Source: Flavobacterium pisciphilum (GTDB lineage Bacteria; Bacteroidota; Bacteroidia; Flavobacteriales; Flavobacteriaceae). Taken from it: 64,000 nt of DNA. A program made the position numbers and the translations under genes. The notes beneath the pieces are model-generated. The model was not told the origin of the DNA and made no database searches. It was given only the letters and a program-made list of their open reading frames with translations. The stretch's first letter is position 1. Every line of letters begins with the position of its first letter. The stretch covers positions 372,001-436,000 of the forward strand of contig NZ_JAJJMO010000001.1 of NCBI RefSeq assembly GCF_020905345.1. Reading direction: 5' to 3'. Below, piece after piece: positions 25,500 to 33,733 of the stretch.

Positions 25500-26720
25500 T
25501 TACTCAAAATGCAAGGCTTCAATTGGATCTAGTTTTGATGCTTTTAGAGCTGGGTAATACCCAAAAAAGATTCCTGTGATAGCACAAACTAAAAACGAAA
25601 GAATAACTGAAGACTCCGAAATTAATGTTGGCCAATGCAAGAAATATTGGATCAACTCAGAAGCCACAATTCCTAAAACTATACCTATCAATCCTCCTGT
25701 TAAACTAATTAATATCGCTTCGACTAAAAACTGCAATAAGATATCTCTTCCGTTTGCTCCAATAGACATACGTAATCCTATTTCTTTAGTTCGCTCAGTA
25801 ACCGAAACATACATGATATTCATAATTCCGATTCCACCTATCAAAAGTGAAATACCCGAAATTGCAGTTAGCAGTACAGTTAATAGCTGACTGGTTGAAC
25901 TAAACGTATTAATTAATTCTGCCTGCGTTCGTACCGAAAAATCATCTTCATCTTTAGCTTTAAGCCGATGTGCTGTACGCATTATTTGCCCAATCTCATC
26001 GGTTGCCAATTGTGTTAAACTCTCATCGGCTGTAGATGCATAAATATTTTGTAGATAAATTGAGTTTGTTATTCTTTTCTGTACAGTTGTAAAGGGAGAT
26101 ATAATAATATCATCTTGATCTTGCCCAAATGCATTTTCCCCCTTAGATTCTAATACTCCAATCACTCTAAAAGGAATCTTATTAAACCTAATGATCTGCC
26201 CTATCGGATTTACACCATACGGAAATATATTATCTACTACCGTTTGACCAATAAGACATACCTTATTTGCAGTATGTATATCTGATTCTCGAAAAATGAT
26301 ACCTTCCTTTAATGGCCAGTCTCTAATTTTAAGATAATCAATGCTTACTCCTTGCATTGTAGTTGGCCAGTTAAGTGCACCATTTATTGCCTGTCCCTTG
26401 CTTGATACAGCGGGAGAAATAGCGTTTAAATATTTTGTTTCTTTTTTTAATGCATCAACATCACTAAGCGTAAGCGTTTGCACACTGGATATATCCAAAC
26501 GTGCTCCAGCAGTTACATTACTGTTTGGTCTAATCGTAATCATGTTCGAACCCATACTAGATAATTGATCCTGTATACTTTTCTTAGAACCTTGTCCTAT
26601 GGCCACCATTGCAATAACTGAAGCCACACCAATAATAATCCCCAGCATTGTCAATAATGCGCGGAGCTTATTGCGGCGTAACGCTTTTAAAGCTATTAGA
26701 AAAAGATTAGCTATTTTCAT
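25500..26720 (-). CDS. MacB-type ABC transporter permease
   Basis: About 406 residues from [21 protein letters not shown]. An alternative start 15 nt upstream is possible. One N-terminal membrane helix, a large periplasmic MacB_PCD-like domain (~45-270) and three C-terminal helices of the FtsX domain (GIGIMNIMYVSVTERTKEIGLR) are visible. It lacks a fused ATPase, which is encoded by the overlapping upstream gene. Final gene of the tolC-hlyD-ATPase-permease operon; the substrate (peptide, macrolide or other) is unknown. Confidence 0.85.
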   Translation of the reverse strand: MKIANLFLIALKALRRNKLRALLTMLGIIIGVASVIAMVAIGQGSKKSIQDQLSSMGSNMITIRPNSNVTAGARLDISSVQTLTLSDVDALKKETKYLNAISPAVSSKGQAINGALNWPTTMQGVSIDYLKIRDWPLKEGIIFRESDIHTANKVCLIGQTVVDNIFPYGVNPIGQIIRFNKIPFRVIGVLESKGENAFGQDQDDIIISPFTTVQKRITNSIYLQNIYASTADESLTQLATDEIGQIMRTAHRLKAKDEDDFSVRTQAELINTFSSTSQLLTVLLTAISGISLLIGGIGIMNIMYVSVTERTKEIGLRMSIGANGRDILLQFLVEAILISLTGGLIGIVLGIVASELIQYFLHWPTLISESSVILSFLVCAITGIFFGYYPALKASKLDPIEALHFE

Positions 26721-27468
26721 ATTTATAATCTTCATCTACACGAAAATCTGCAAGCATTTGTTTGGCAGACTTTATGTTTTGGTTATTAAAATCTTTAATG
26801 ATTCTTCCGTCACGAAGTGTTACTGTTCTGTTACTAAAAGCAGCTATATCTGGCTCGTGAGTTACAAAGATTATTGTTTTACCTTGTGCATTTAATTCCT
26901 GAATTAAAGCCATGATTTCATAGGACGTTCTTGTATCTAGATTCCCTGTAGCTTCATCGGCAAGAATCATTACAGGATCGTTTACTAATGCTCTCGCAAT
27001 AGCAACACGTTGTTGTTGTCCTCCTGAAAGTTGATTCGGAAAGTGATCTAGCCTATCTGCTAGTTTTACTGCTTCTAGTGCATGAATAGCTCTTTCTCTT
27101 CTTTCTTTTGTAGATACTTTTGAATTATATAATAATGGAAGTTCAACGTTTTCTATAGCTGAAGTGCGCGCCAAAAGATTGTATGACTGAAAGATAAAAC
27201 CAATCTTGGTATTCCTCAATGCAGCCAATTCATTTTTAGAAAGTGATTTTACGTTTACCTCGTCCAACAAATAATTCCCATCCGAAGGTTTATCCAAGCA
27301 TCCCAGAATATTAAGCAAGGTCGTTTTTCCAGAACCACTACTTCCCATAATAGTGACAAACTCTCCTTCCATAACATCAAAAGACACTCCTTTTAAGGCT
27401 CTAACTGTCTCAGATCCCATGGTGAATTCTCTTTTTAAGTCTTGTATTTCTAGAATCTTTTTACCCAT
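26707..27468 (-). CDS. MacB-type ABC transporter ATPase
   Basis: 253 residues from [15 protein letters not shown]; the longer frame to 27525 runs into the upstream gene. Walker A is GSSGSGKTT, the signature is LSGGQQQR, and Walker B is [13 protein letters not shown], with a following H-loop (IFVTHEP). This is the LolD/MacB class. Its 3' end overlaps the start of the permease, indicating translational coupling. Confidence 0.9.
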   Translation of the reverse strand: MGKKILEIQDLKREFTMGSETVRALKGVSFDVMEGEFVTIMGSSGSGKTTLLNILGCLDKPSDGNYLLDEVNVKSLSKNELAALRNTKIGFIFQSYNLLARTSAIENVELPLLYNSKVSTKERRERAIHALEAVKLADRLDHFPNQLSGGQQQRVAIARALVNDPVMILADEATGNLDTRTSYEIMALIQELNAQGKTIIFVTHEPDIAAFSNRTVTLRDGRIIKDFNNQNIKSAKQMLADFRVDEDYKYENS

Positions 27469-27496
27469 CACAATTAATTTTGTGTTTTGAATGCTC

Positions 27497-28759
27497 TTAT
27501 CTTTTCCCTGATCCACCGCCACCACGTTTTGGTATAAACGGACTTTGTTCTGTTCCTTTAGAATTTTTAACTTGCTTTAATGCATTTACTCCAGTGATAA
27601 TTTCGTCTTGCTCAGTAATTCCTTTTAATACCTGAACATTAACATCATCATCTAGTCCTATTTTTATATGTATTGGCAATAACGAATCACCTACCTTTTT
27701 CCATACAATAGCTTTCTTATGATCGGTGCTATCTTTTTGGAACTTGTTAGCAGGCTCGTTTTTATTTTTATAGTTCCCTTTACCTTTCTTATCCTTAATG
27801 CTTCCTAAAAACAGTTTTCTAATCTTAAATTGCTTCCCTAATGTAGAATCTGGCTGAAAGGCAATTGCTTTTGCCGAAATAAGCAATGCATTTTTAACTT
27901 CCTTGGTATAAATAATAATATTTGCAGTCATTCCAGGCTTTAACTTTAAGGCATCATTACTAGCATTAATAATAGTAGTATAAGTAACTACATTTGAAGA
28001 AATAGCTGGTTGCAGGCGCACCTCGATTACAGTTCCATCAAAGACATCATCTGGGAAAGCATCAACCGTAAAAGTTGCTTTTTCTCCTACTTTAACATTC
28101 CCTACATCTGCCTCATCAACTGATGCCTGAACTTGCATTTTGGTAAGATCTTTGGCGATACTAAATAATGTTGGCGTATTTAAACTTGCAGCTACTGTTT
28201 GTCCCTCACTTACTTTCCTAGACAGAACAGTGCCATCAATAGGAGATGAAATATTAGTAAAGGAAAGATTCCTCTGTGCTGATTTTAATTGTGCAGTAAC
28301 GCTATTTACATTATCTCTTGCAACTTCATATTGATTTTTGGCAGCTTCAAAATCGGCTCTACTAATTCCCCCAGCCTTATATAATTCAGTTTGTCTATTA
28401 TAATTGGATGATTGGTAACTCAGATTACTCTTTGCTAATTGCAAATTGGCTGTTATCTGCTCTACTTGTGCAAGAAACAACGATTGGTCAATTTGTGCCA
28501 GCAATTGCCCTTTTTTCACTACCGAATTAAAATCTACAAATACCTTTTGTATTGTACCCGAAACCTGTGTTCCTACAGCTACAGTATCTACAGGTTGAAT
28601 TTTTCCTGTAGCGGTTACACTGGTTGCTATATCTCCATAATGAGGTTTTTCGGTAATCAGTTCTACAGTATTACCTTCTTTATGAAAAATAAAGTATCCT
28701 ATACATCCTATAAGCAACAACCCAATGATGATAATGATTATTAATTTACTCTTTTTCAT
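27497..28759 (-). CDS. MacA-like periplasmic adaptor (HlyD family)
   Basis: 420 residues with an N-terminal membrane anchor (KLIIIIIIGLLLIGCIGYF). A lipoyl/barrel-sandwich hybrid (~45-85 and ~175-215, VGTQVSGTIQKVFVDFNSVV) is interrupted by a coiled-coil hairpin (~90-170). A beta-barrel domain and a lysine-rich insert (~315-345) follow. The C terminus is basic and glycine-rich (KRGGGGSGKR). It links the MacB-type transporter to the outer-membrane channel encoded just upstream (11 nt gap). Confidence 0.88.
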   Translation of the reverse strand: MKKSKLIIIIIIGLLLIGCIGYFIFHKEGNTVELITEKPHYGDIATSVTATGKIQPVDTVAVGTQVSGTIQKVFVDFNSVVKKGQLLAQIDQSLFLAQVEQITANLQLAKSNLSYQSSNYNRQTELYKAGGISRADFEAAKNQYEVARDNVNSVTAQLKSAQRNLSFTNISSPIDGTVLSRKVSEGQTVAASLNTPTLFSIAKDLTKMQVQASVDEADVGNVKVGEKATFTVDAFPDDVFDGTVIEVRLQPAISSNVVTYTTIINASNDALKLKPGMTANIIIYTKEVKNALLISAKAIAFQPDSTLGKQFKIRKLFLGSIKDKKGKGNYKNKNEPANKFQKDSTDHKKAIVWKKVGDSLLPIHIKIGLDDDVNVQVLKGITEQDEIITGVNALKQVKNSKGTEQSPFIPKRGGGGSGKR

Positions 28760-28770
28760 TTTTGCACTTT

Positions 28771-30111
28771 TTATAGTTTGATTGGATCTCCTCTATAGAA
28801 ATCATATATTTTTAAACTCACTACAGCATTAAATTTTGCCTGAATAAAATTCTGCAATGCCTGAACATATAAATTCTTCTCCAAGAGATAATCTACGGTA
28901 TTAATTCCACCCAGTCTTAATTGTTCATTTGCTATTCGATAATTCTCAGTATTCGCTTCAAGCTGTTCGTTAGCAGCAGCAAACTGTGATTGGGCATTAA
29001 GAACATTTATATACGCTTGTTCTACTTTTTGAGAAAGTACTGTTTCAGTATTCGTAAGATCTAATTTAGATTGGTCTATGGCTATTTTAGATTTTTCGAC
29101 GCTCGTCCTTGCTATCCGATTATTAAATACCGGAATAGTCAATGAAAGCCCTACACGCTGGTAAAAATTATTATCTAATTGTGATCCAAATGATGTACTC
29201 TGATTATCTGAATATCCCGAAGCCAATGTACCACTAGCGCTAAGCGTTGGTTTAAAACTAGCTTTGGACTTTAATAACTCCAAATCAGCTGCTTCTTTTC
29301 CTAATAAACTACTTTTAACTTCAGGTCTTTGCTCTAATGCTATTTTTTGAGCTTCATCTAAGTTTACCACAGGTAAAGTAGTAGCTAGATTTTCTGGTTT
29401 CTGAATATTTAAATTATATCCTGACGGAAGTTGTAGCAACTGCTTTAATGTTAATATATTTTGACGTTCACTATTCTGAGAAACAACCAAATTATAGTTA
29501 TCTGTTGCTAATTGTGCTTTTAGTAAAACAAAGTCTTTCTTAGCAATACTACCTGCATTGTATTTTAACTCGCCTAATGTAAGTTGTGCTTTTGAGGTTG
29601 CTACAATTTCATTTAAATACACACTATTTTCTTTAGCCAAAAGAATAGTTAAATAGGCCTGCGTAATTAGTATTGTGATATCATTCTGAGCAGCATCAGC
29701 ATTAAATTGTGCCGATTTTATAAATAATTCTTTCTGTTTAATGTCATTATTCAGATATCCTCCATTGTATAAAACCATAGATGATCCCAAAGAATAATTA
29801 CCTGCAAAACTAGACTGGGTTTGAAAACCTCCAACCACTAAATCTGCATTTTTTGAATTAGTAAAAGTCTGTGATGCATTACCCAAAAGATTAGGATACT
29901 TAGCTGCTTTGGATAACAATAAATCTTGTTCTGTAGATTTAGTTGTTAACCGTAATGTATTAATTTGAATGTTCTGTTGCTTAGAATAAGCAATACATTG
30001 TTCAAGATTCCATACTGTAGGCAATGGATTAGATTCAATTGTTTGTGCTGAACTACGTACACCATGAATTATCAAAATCGCCATTAAAGTATTTATCATA
30101 AATGACCTCAT
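28771..30111 (-). CDS. TolC-family outer-membrane efflux protein
   Basis: 446 residues with a signal peptide (ends VRSSAQ). Two outer-membrane-efflux-protein repeats are visible, with long helical segments (NSVYLNEIVATSKAQLTLGE and QAYINVLNAQSQFAAANEQL) and the family tail RLGGINTVDYLLEKNLYVQA. First gene of the export operon. A -7 box TATATTTG (30264-30257) lies upstream. Confidence 0.88.
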   Translation of the reverse strand: MRSFMINTLMAILIIHGVRSSAQTIESNPLPTVWNLEQCIAYSKQQNIQINTLRLTTKSTEQDLLLSKAAKYPNLLGNASQTFTNSKNADLVVGGFQTQSSFAGNYSLGSSMVLYNGGYLNNDIKQKELFIKSAQFNADAAQNDITILITQAYLTILLAKENSVYLNEIVATSKAQLTLGELKYNAGSIAKKDFVLLKAQLATDNYNLVVSQNSERQNILTLKQLLQLPSGYNLNIQKPENLATTLPVVNLDEAQKIALEQRPEVKSSLLGKEAADLELLKSKASFKPTLSASGTLASGYSDNQSTSFGSQLDNNFYQRVGLSLTIPVFNNRIARTSVEKSKIAIDQSKLDLTNTETVLSQKVEQAYINVLNAQSQFAAANEQLEANTENYRIANEQLRLGGINTVDYLLEKNLYVQALQNFIQAKFNAVVSLKIYDFYRGDPIKL

Positions 30112-30418
30112 ACTTGTAGTTATTTTAAATTAAAAAAATAAAATGTAACCTGAGTCTTAGATAATAAAAATTGCTTTGAGCCTATTATGGATTTGACTAA
30201 AAAAGGGGATTTGGTACATTATTCATAGTAACATTGTCCAAAACGATTAATCACATCAAATATAACGATTATTTTAACAATTTTACCGAAACAAAATCAT
30301 TATAATCATAATTAAAATATAAATTAATCAATACACACTCGCTACTCATACCCTTTCATTAGGTGATAAATAAAAAATGATCAATTTAAGATGTGAGTGC
30401 TAAATGAAGATACAAATG
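30112..30418. promoter_or_regulatory. tolC operon upstream region with direct repeat
   Basis: 307 bp without a gene. It holds AACGATTA twice, at 30242-30249 and 30264-30271 (22-bp period), around the -7 box TATATTTG (30264-30257). LytTR regulators bind direct repeats with a period of about two helical turns, and a LytTR system is encoded directly upstream. The placement over the -7 box is atypical for activation. Confidence 0.35.
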
Positions 30419-31135
30419 CTAAGGCAATAAATTTAAATTGTCAAGCAAGATTTGATATTTCCTTCCAATAGGTAAAACTTCGGCATTACTCATCGTCAAA
30501 GTTTTAGACGTTAGCGTTCGTATTGCATGTTTGTTTACTATAAACGATCGATGTATTTGTATAAAGTTTACATTATCAATCTCTTTTGCAATACTAGAAA
30601 GCGATCCATATATGATAATGGGGATATCTAACTTATTGCTATATAGTTTCATGTAGTTGCCTAGACTTTCTATATAAATGATCTCTTTTAAAAGTATAGT
30701 TGCCATTTGACCATTTATACGATAAGAAAGCACTCCATCTTGATAACTGTTTTTTTCTTTTAAGCTTTTACCAGAAAAATAGGCTTTTGCTTTATTAACT
30801 GCTTTACTAAATTTTTCAATAGAGATAGGCTTCAGCAAATAATCGATAGCATCGTTTTCATAAGCGGAGAGAGCAAAATCAGAATAGGCTGTAGTTACAA
30901 TAGTAAGCGGGCGATTGGGCTGCAATTCCATTAACTCTACACCAGATATAACTGGCATATTAATATCCAGAAAGATAATATCATAGATGTTTTCATTGAG
31001 CATTTTTAAGGCCTCCATACCACTAAAGGCACTTCCTGAATGTTCTAGATCATCATATTTTGCAATATGTGAAGCTAAAGCTTTGTGAGCAGGCGTCTCA
31101 TCATCTATTATAAGGCAGCGGTAGGTAAATCCCAT
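30419..31135 (-). CDS. LytTR-family response regulator
   Basis: 238 residues. The receiver domain (~5-120) has IIDDE at the start and the phospho-acceptor in IIFLDINMP. The LytTR DNA-binding domain (~140-238) has IIYIESLGNYMKLY and FIQIHRSFIVNKHAI. It overlaps the 3' end of the upstream histidine kinase gene by about 28 nt. Likely targets are the MacAB-type operon downstream and the divergent outer-membrane gene at 32.3 kb. Confidence 0.9.
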   Translation of the reverse strand: MGFTYRCLIIDDETPAHKALASHIAKYDDLEHSGSAFSGMEALKMLNENIYDIIFLDINMPVISGVELMELQPNRPLTIVTTAYSDFALSAYENDAIDYLLKPISIEKFSKAVNKAKAYFSGKSLKEKNSYQDGVLSYRINGQMATILLKEIIYIESLGNYMKLYSNKLDIPIIIYGSLSSIAKEIDNVNFIQIHRSFIVNKHAIRTLTSKTLTMSNAEVLPIGRKYQILLDNLNLLP

Positions 31136-32106
31136 ATTTTTAATTTTATACTAAATAAATCTCCCTCTTTCACATATTTAAGTTCATGTTTTAATCCATA
31201 AACTTCAAGTCGTCTTTTAAGGTTTTCAATTCCAATACCAGTACTTGAAAGCCTAGAGCCCTCCATCAAAAAATTATTCTTTATCGAAAATGATAATTTT
31301 CCGCACTTAACACTTACATCAAGAATTATATATGGTGTAGTTGTTTCTCCCGAAAATTTAATAGCATTTTCTACTAATGGCAAAAAGAACAATGGCGATA
31401 TTTCAATACCTTCAAAATGACCTTCATAATTTTGTGTAATCGAAAGACGCTCATTTCGAAAAGCATAATACTCTATATATTTTTTAATAAACTCCACTTC
31501 TTCAACAAGCAACACAAAATCTTTTTTTGTCGCTTCTATTTGATAGCGAAGCATATCCGAAAGGTTCAATATTCTATCCGGAAGTCTTTCTGGCGCAACC
31601 AATGATTCTCCATAAAGATTATTCATTGCATTGAGCAAAAAATGAGGATTGAGCTGTTGTTTTAAAAAAGAAAGCTCCGATTCGTAATTAATAAGATCCC
31701 TATTCGATTGAGAAATTTTTTGAACAATCCACAAATGAAGAAAATAAATTCCCGTTCCGTTGCAAACCAATGAAAATACAGACAACGTTTTTAGTCTACC
31801 AAGGTCTGCATATATAAAATACCTAGACAATATAAAGTAAAAACAAACCCAATAAGCAATAAAGAGCACAGCGAAGATTTTATACTTTTTTTCTAAAAAA
31901 AATGGCTTAATCAAAAAGGTATTGCTACATAATATTCCAAGATACATTGGGAAATACCCCAAGCAGATTTTCTTAAAAAGATAAAACCAACCCAGTTTTT
32001 GCTCACTAAACTCATCGTACACACAAACAAAAATAATTGCTATGGCAAAAATATTTATAATGATGTTTCTTAGGAAGACGTTTTGATAGATTTTAAAAAA
32101 TTTCAT
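31108..32106 (-). CDS. LytS/YehU-type sensor histidine kinase
   Basis: 332 residues with four N-terminal membrane segments (~15-130). The His_kinase domain carries LSFLKQQLNPHFLLNAMNNL (phospho-acceptor His), and the HATPase_c region follows (FLPLVENAIKF; GIGIENLKRRLEVY). There is no large periplasmic sensor, so the signal is probably membrane-borne. It forms a two-component system with the overlapping LytTR regulator. Confidence 0.9.
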   Translation of the reverse strand: MKFFKIYQNVFLRNIIINIFAIAIIFVCVYDEFSEQKLGWFYLFKKICLGYFPMYLGILCSNTFLIKPFFLEKKYKIFAVLFIAYWVCFYFILSRYFIYADLGRLKTLSVFSLVCNGTGIYFLHLWIVQKISQSNRDLINYESELSFLKQQLNPHFLLNAMNNLYGESLVAPERLPDRILNLSDMLRYQIEATKKDFVLLVEEVEFIKKYIEYYAFRNERLSITQNYEGHFEGIEISPLFFLPLVENAIKFSGETTTPYIILDVSVKCGKLSFSIKNNFLMEGSRLSSTGIGIENLKRRLEVYGLKHELKYVKEGDLFSIKLKIWDLPTAAL

Positions 32107-32166
32107 GAATGCAAAATTAGCTTAATATTTAATTTATAAGCTTTTATAATACCAAAATTATACAAA

Positions 32167-32200
32167 CGCCATTAGTATAAATCATGCGCCATTAGTATAA
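32167..32200 (+). promoter_or_regulatory. Direct repeat, probable LytTR operator
   Basis: CGCCATTAGTATAA occurs perfectly twice, at 32167-32180 and 32187-32200, period 20 bp. The -7 box TACATTTG lies at 32230-32237, so the repeat is at roughly -44 to -77, a standard activator position. It lies between the LytTR two-component system and the divergent outer-membrane gene. Confidence 0.55.
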
Positions 32201-32292
32201 TTGTTCTATTATAATAAGAAGCTACTCCCTACATTTGTTTCCGGTTTTTGTAACCTGACATCATGACTTTACTATCTTTTATACCTAAAACT

Positions 32293-33276
32293 ATGAAACT
32301 AATAATTGTATACATAACACTATTACTATTGACTTCGTTACAAGCCATAAGTCAAGAAGAAGATCCTACAATGAAAGGCTTCATTAAAGGCGTAAAGAGA
32401 AACTTCCCGATTACTCGTACTTTCGACTTGCAATATGATCAATTTGGACCTACAAATTATAATTCTAAACTCTTAGGACAAGAGGATGAAAAAGGAAGAT
32501 TTGACAACCACAACAGGTTAAAAATAGCAGTAAACTTACCTTTATATAAATCTAAATCACAGCGATTTGTTTTAACGAACACCTTCTTATATAAATATGA
32601 ATCATATGGATTTGGTGATATTTATAATTTTAAGTCCAATACAACTCATTCAAGACCTACAAAAGATTTTCATTATTTTGCAGAAGCATTGAGTGCAACC
32701 TATGTGTCTTCCCTATTTAACAAGCCTATAATTTATAACGCTACTATGATAGTAGATGGAAACGAAGATAATGTACAGCGAATTAAAGGCTTCGTTACGG
32801 CAAGCTTAGTTCTTAAGAAAACAGCAAATACTACTATCACAGCTGGGCTTTTGGTAATTGCCGATCCGTCATCAATAGTTCCTATCGCGCCTTTGTTTAC
32901 CTATAACCATCAGTTTGTTAACTCTAAATGGGAAGTTGGTATAATCCTTCCAAAAAGCATCCTTTTTAGAAGAGAATTACTAGAAAATGGGCGTATTTCG
33001 TTTGGTACTGAATTTGATTCCGAAAATTTTTACTTAAATATAAAAGAGTCCCAATTAAAAGGAGTCTATGAAGTGAATTCTCTTGAGCTAAAATCTGGCA
33101 TAACCTATGAATATCACTTGGATAGAAAAATCATAGGCACATTTAAAACAGGAATAAACAATATTTTAAGCACCCGTGTTACAGAACGAGGAGAACGTAC
33201 CGACAAATATATTTACGAAAACAAACAAGATGCTCAAGCTTATTTTAGACTTGGTTTATCATACAATCCATTTTAG
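32293..33276 (+). CDS. Outer-membrane beta-barrel protein (DUF6268-like)
   Basis: About 327 residues from MKLIIVYITLLLLTSLQAIS, a clear signal peptide; a longer frame begins at 32263. The rest is rich in alternating beta-strands (KIAVNLPLYKSKSQRFVLTN; YFRLGLSYNPF at the end, an outer-membrane C-terminal strand). It looks like the DUF6268 family, an assignment from memory. Probably a target of the adjacent LytTR system. Confidence 0.65.
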   Translation: MKLIIVYITLLLLTSLQAISQEEDPTMKGFIKGVKRNFPITRTFDLQYDQFGPTNYNSKLLGQEDEKGRFDNHNRLKIAVNLPLYKSKSQRFVLTNTFLYKYESYGFGDIYNFKSNTTHSRPTKDFHYFAEALSATYVSSLFNKPIIYNATMIVDGNEDNVQRIKGFVTASLVLKKTANTTITAGLLVIADPSSIVPIAPLFTYNHQFVNSKWEVGIILPKSILFRRELLENGRISFGTEFDSENFYLNIKESQLKGVYEVNSLELKSGITYEYHLDRKIIGTFKTGINNILSTRVTERGERTDKYIYENKQDAQAYFRLGLSYNPF

Positions 33277-33323
33277 AAAAAATATATTTTCCCAAATAAA
33301 AATGCACCAATAAAAAAGAAATC

Positions 33324-33533
33324 ATGATCGAAATTTTTAAAACAAATGTTCAAAACGAAAGCGACACTACTATCATTATAAAAAGCATTCAAGAATATTT
33401 TCATGATCATCAAATAAATTTTGATTTGGAAGATTGTGACAAAATACTGCGAATTGAAGCTAATCAAATAGAATCTTGCAAAATCATAGAACTTCTTAAT
33501 ATCCTTAATTTTGATTGCATCAAACTAGATTAA
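33324..33533 (+). CDS. Small hypothetical protein (69 aa)
   Basis: MIEIFKTNVQNESDTTIIIK.. has a pattern of alternating strands and helices and two cysteines, and looks like a small ferredoxin-like fold similar to HMA-type domains but without CxxC. It lies 47 nt after the outer-membrane protein gene on the same strand and just before a terminator, so it is probably co-transcribed. Function unknown. Confidence 0.55.
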   Translation: MIEIFKTNVQNESDTTIIIKSIQEYFHDHQINFDLEDCDKILRIEANQIESCKIIELLNILNFDCIKLD

Positions 33534-33547
33534 AAAATTATACGCAA

Positions 33548-33586
33548 AAAAAAAGAACCGCCTATTTATAGACGGTTCTTTTTTTA
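33548..33586. terminator. Bidirectional terminator
   Basis: AAAAAGAACCG(C)C... pairs with GACGGTTCTTTTT, with A and T runs on both sides. Confidence 0.85.
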
Positions 33587-33592
33587 AAAAAC

Positions 33593-33652
33593 AATTTGCA
33601 GTCTCAGTTTACAATTTGCAGTCTCAGTTTACAGTTTGCAGTCTCAGTTTAC
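33593..33652. repeat. 20-bp tandem repeat, 3 copies
   Basis: Three units of TTTGCAGTCTCAGTTTACAR at 33593, 33613 and 33633, followed by TTTCACTTCTCAC-type simple sequence to about 33725. The CAGTCTCAGTTTAC word recurs at 38.64-38.85 kb. Confidence 0.85.
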
Positions 33653-33733
33653 AGTAAACATTTCACTTCTCACAGTTTACATTTTTCATCTCACTTCTCA
33701 CTTTTCACTTTTCACAAATAACCTCTCACACAT

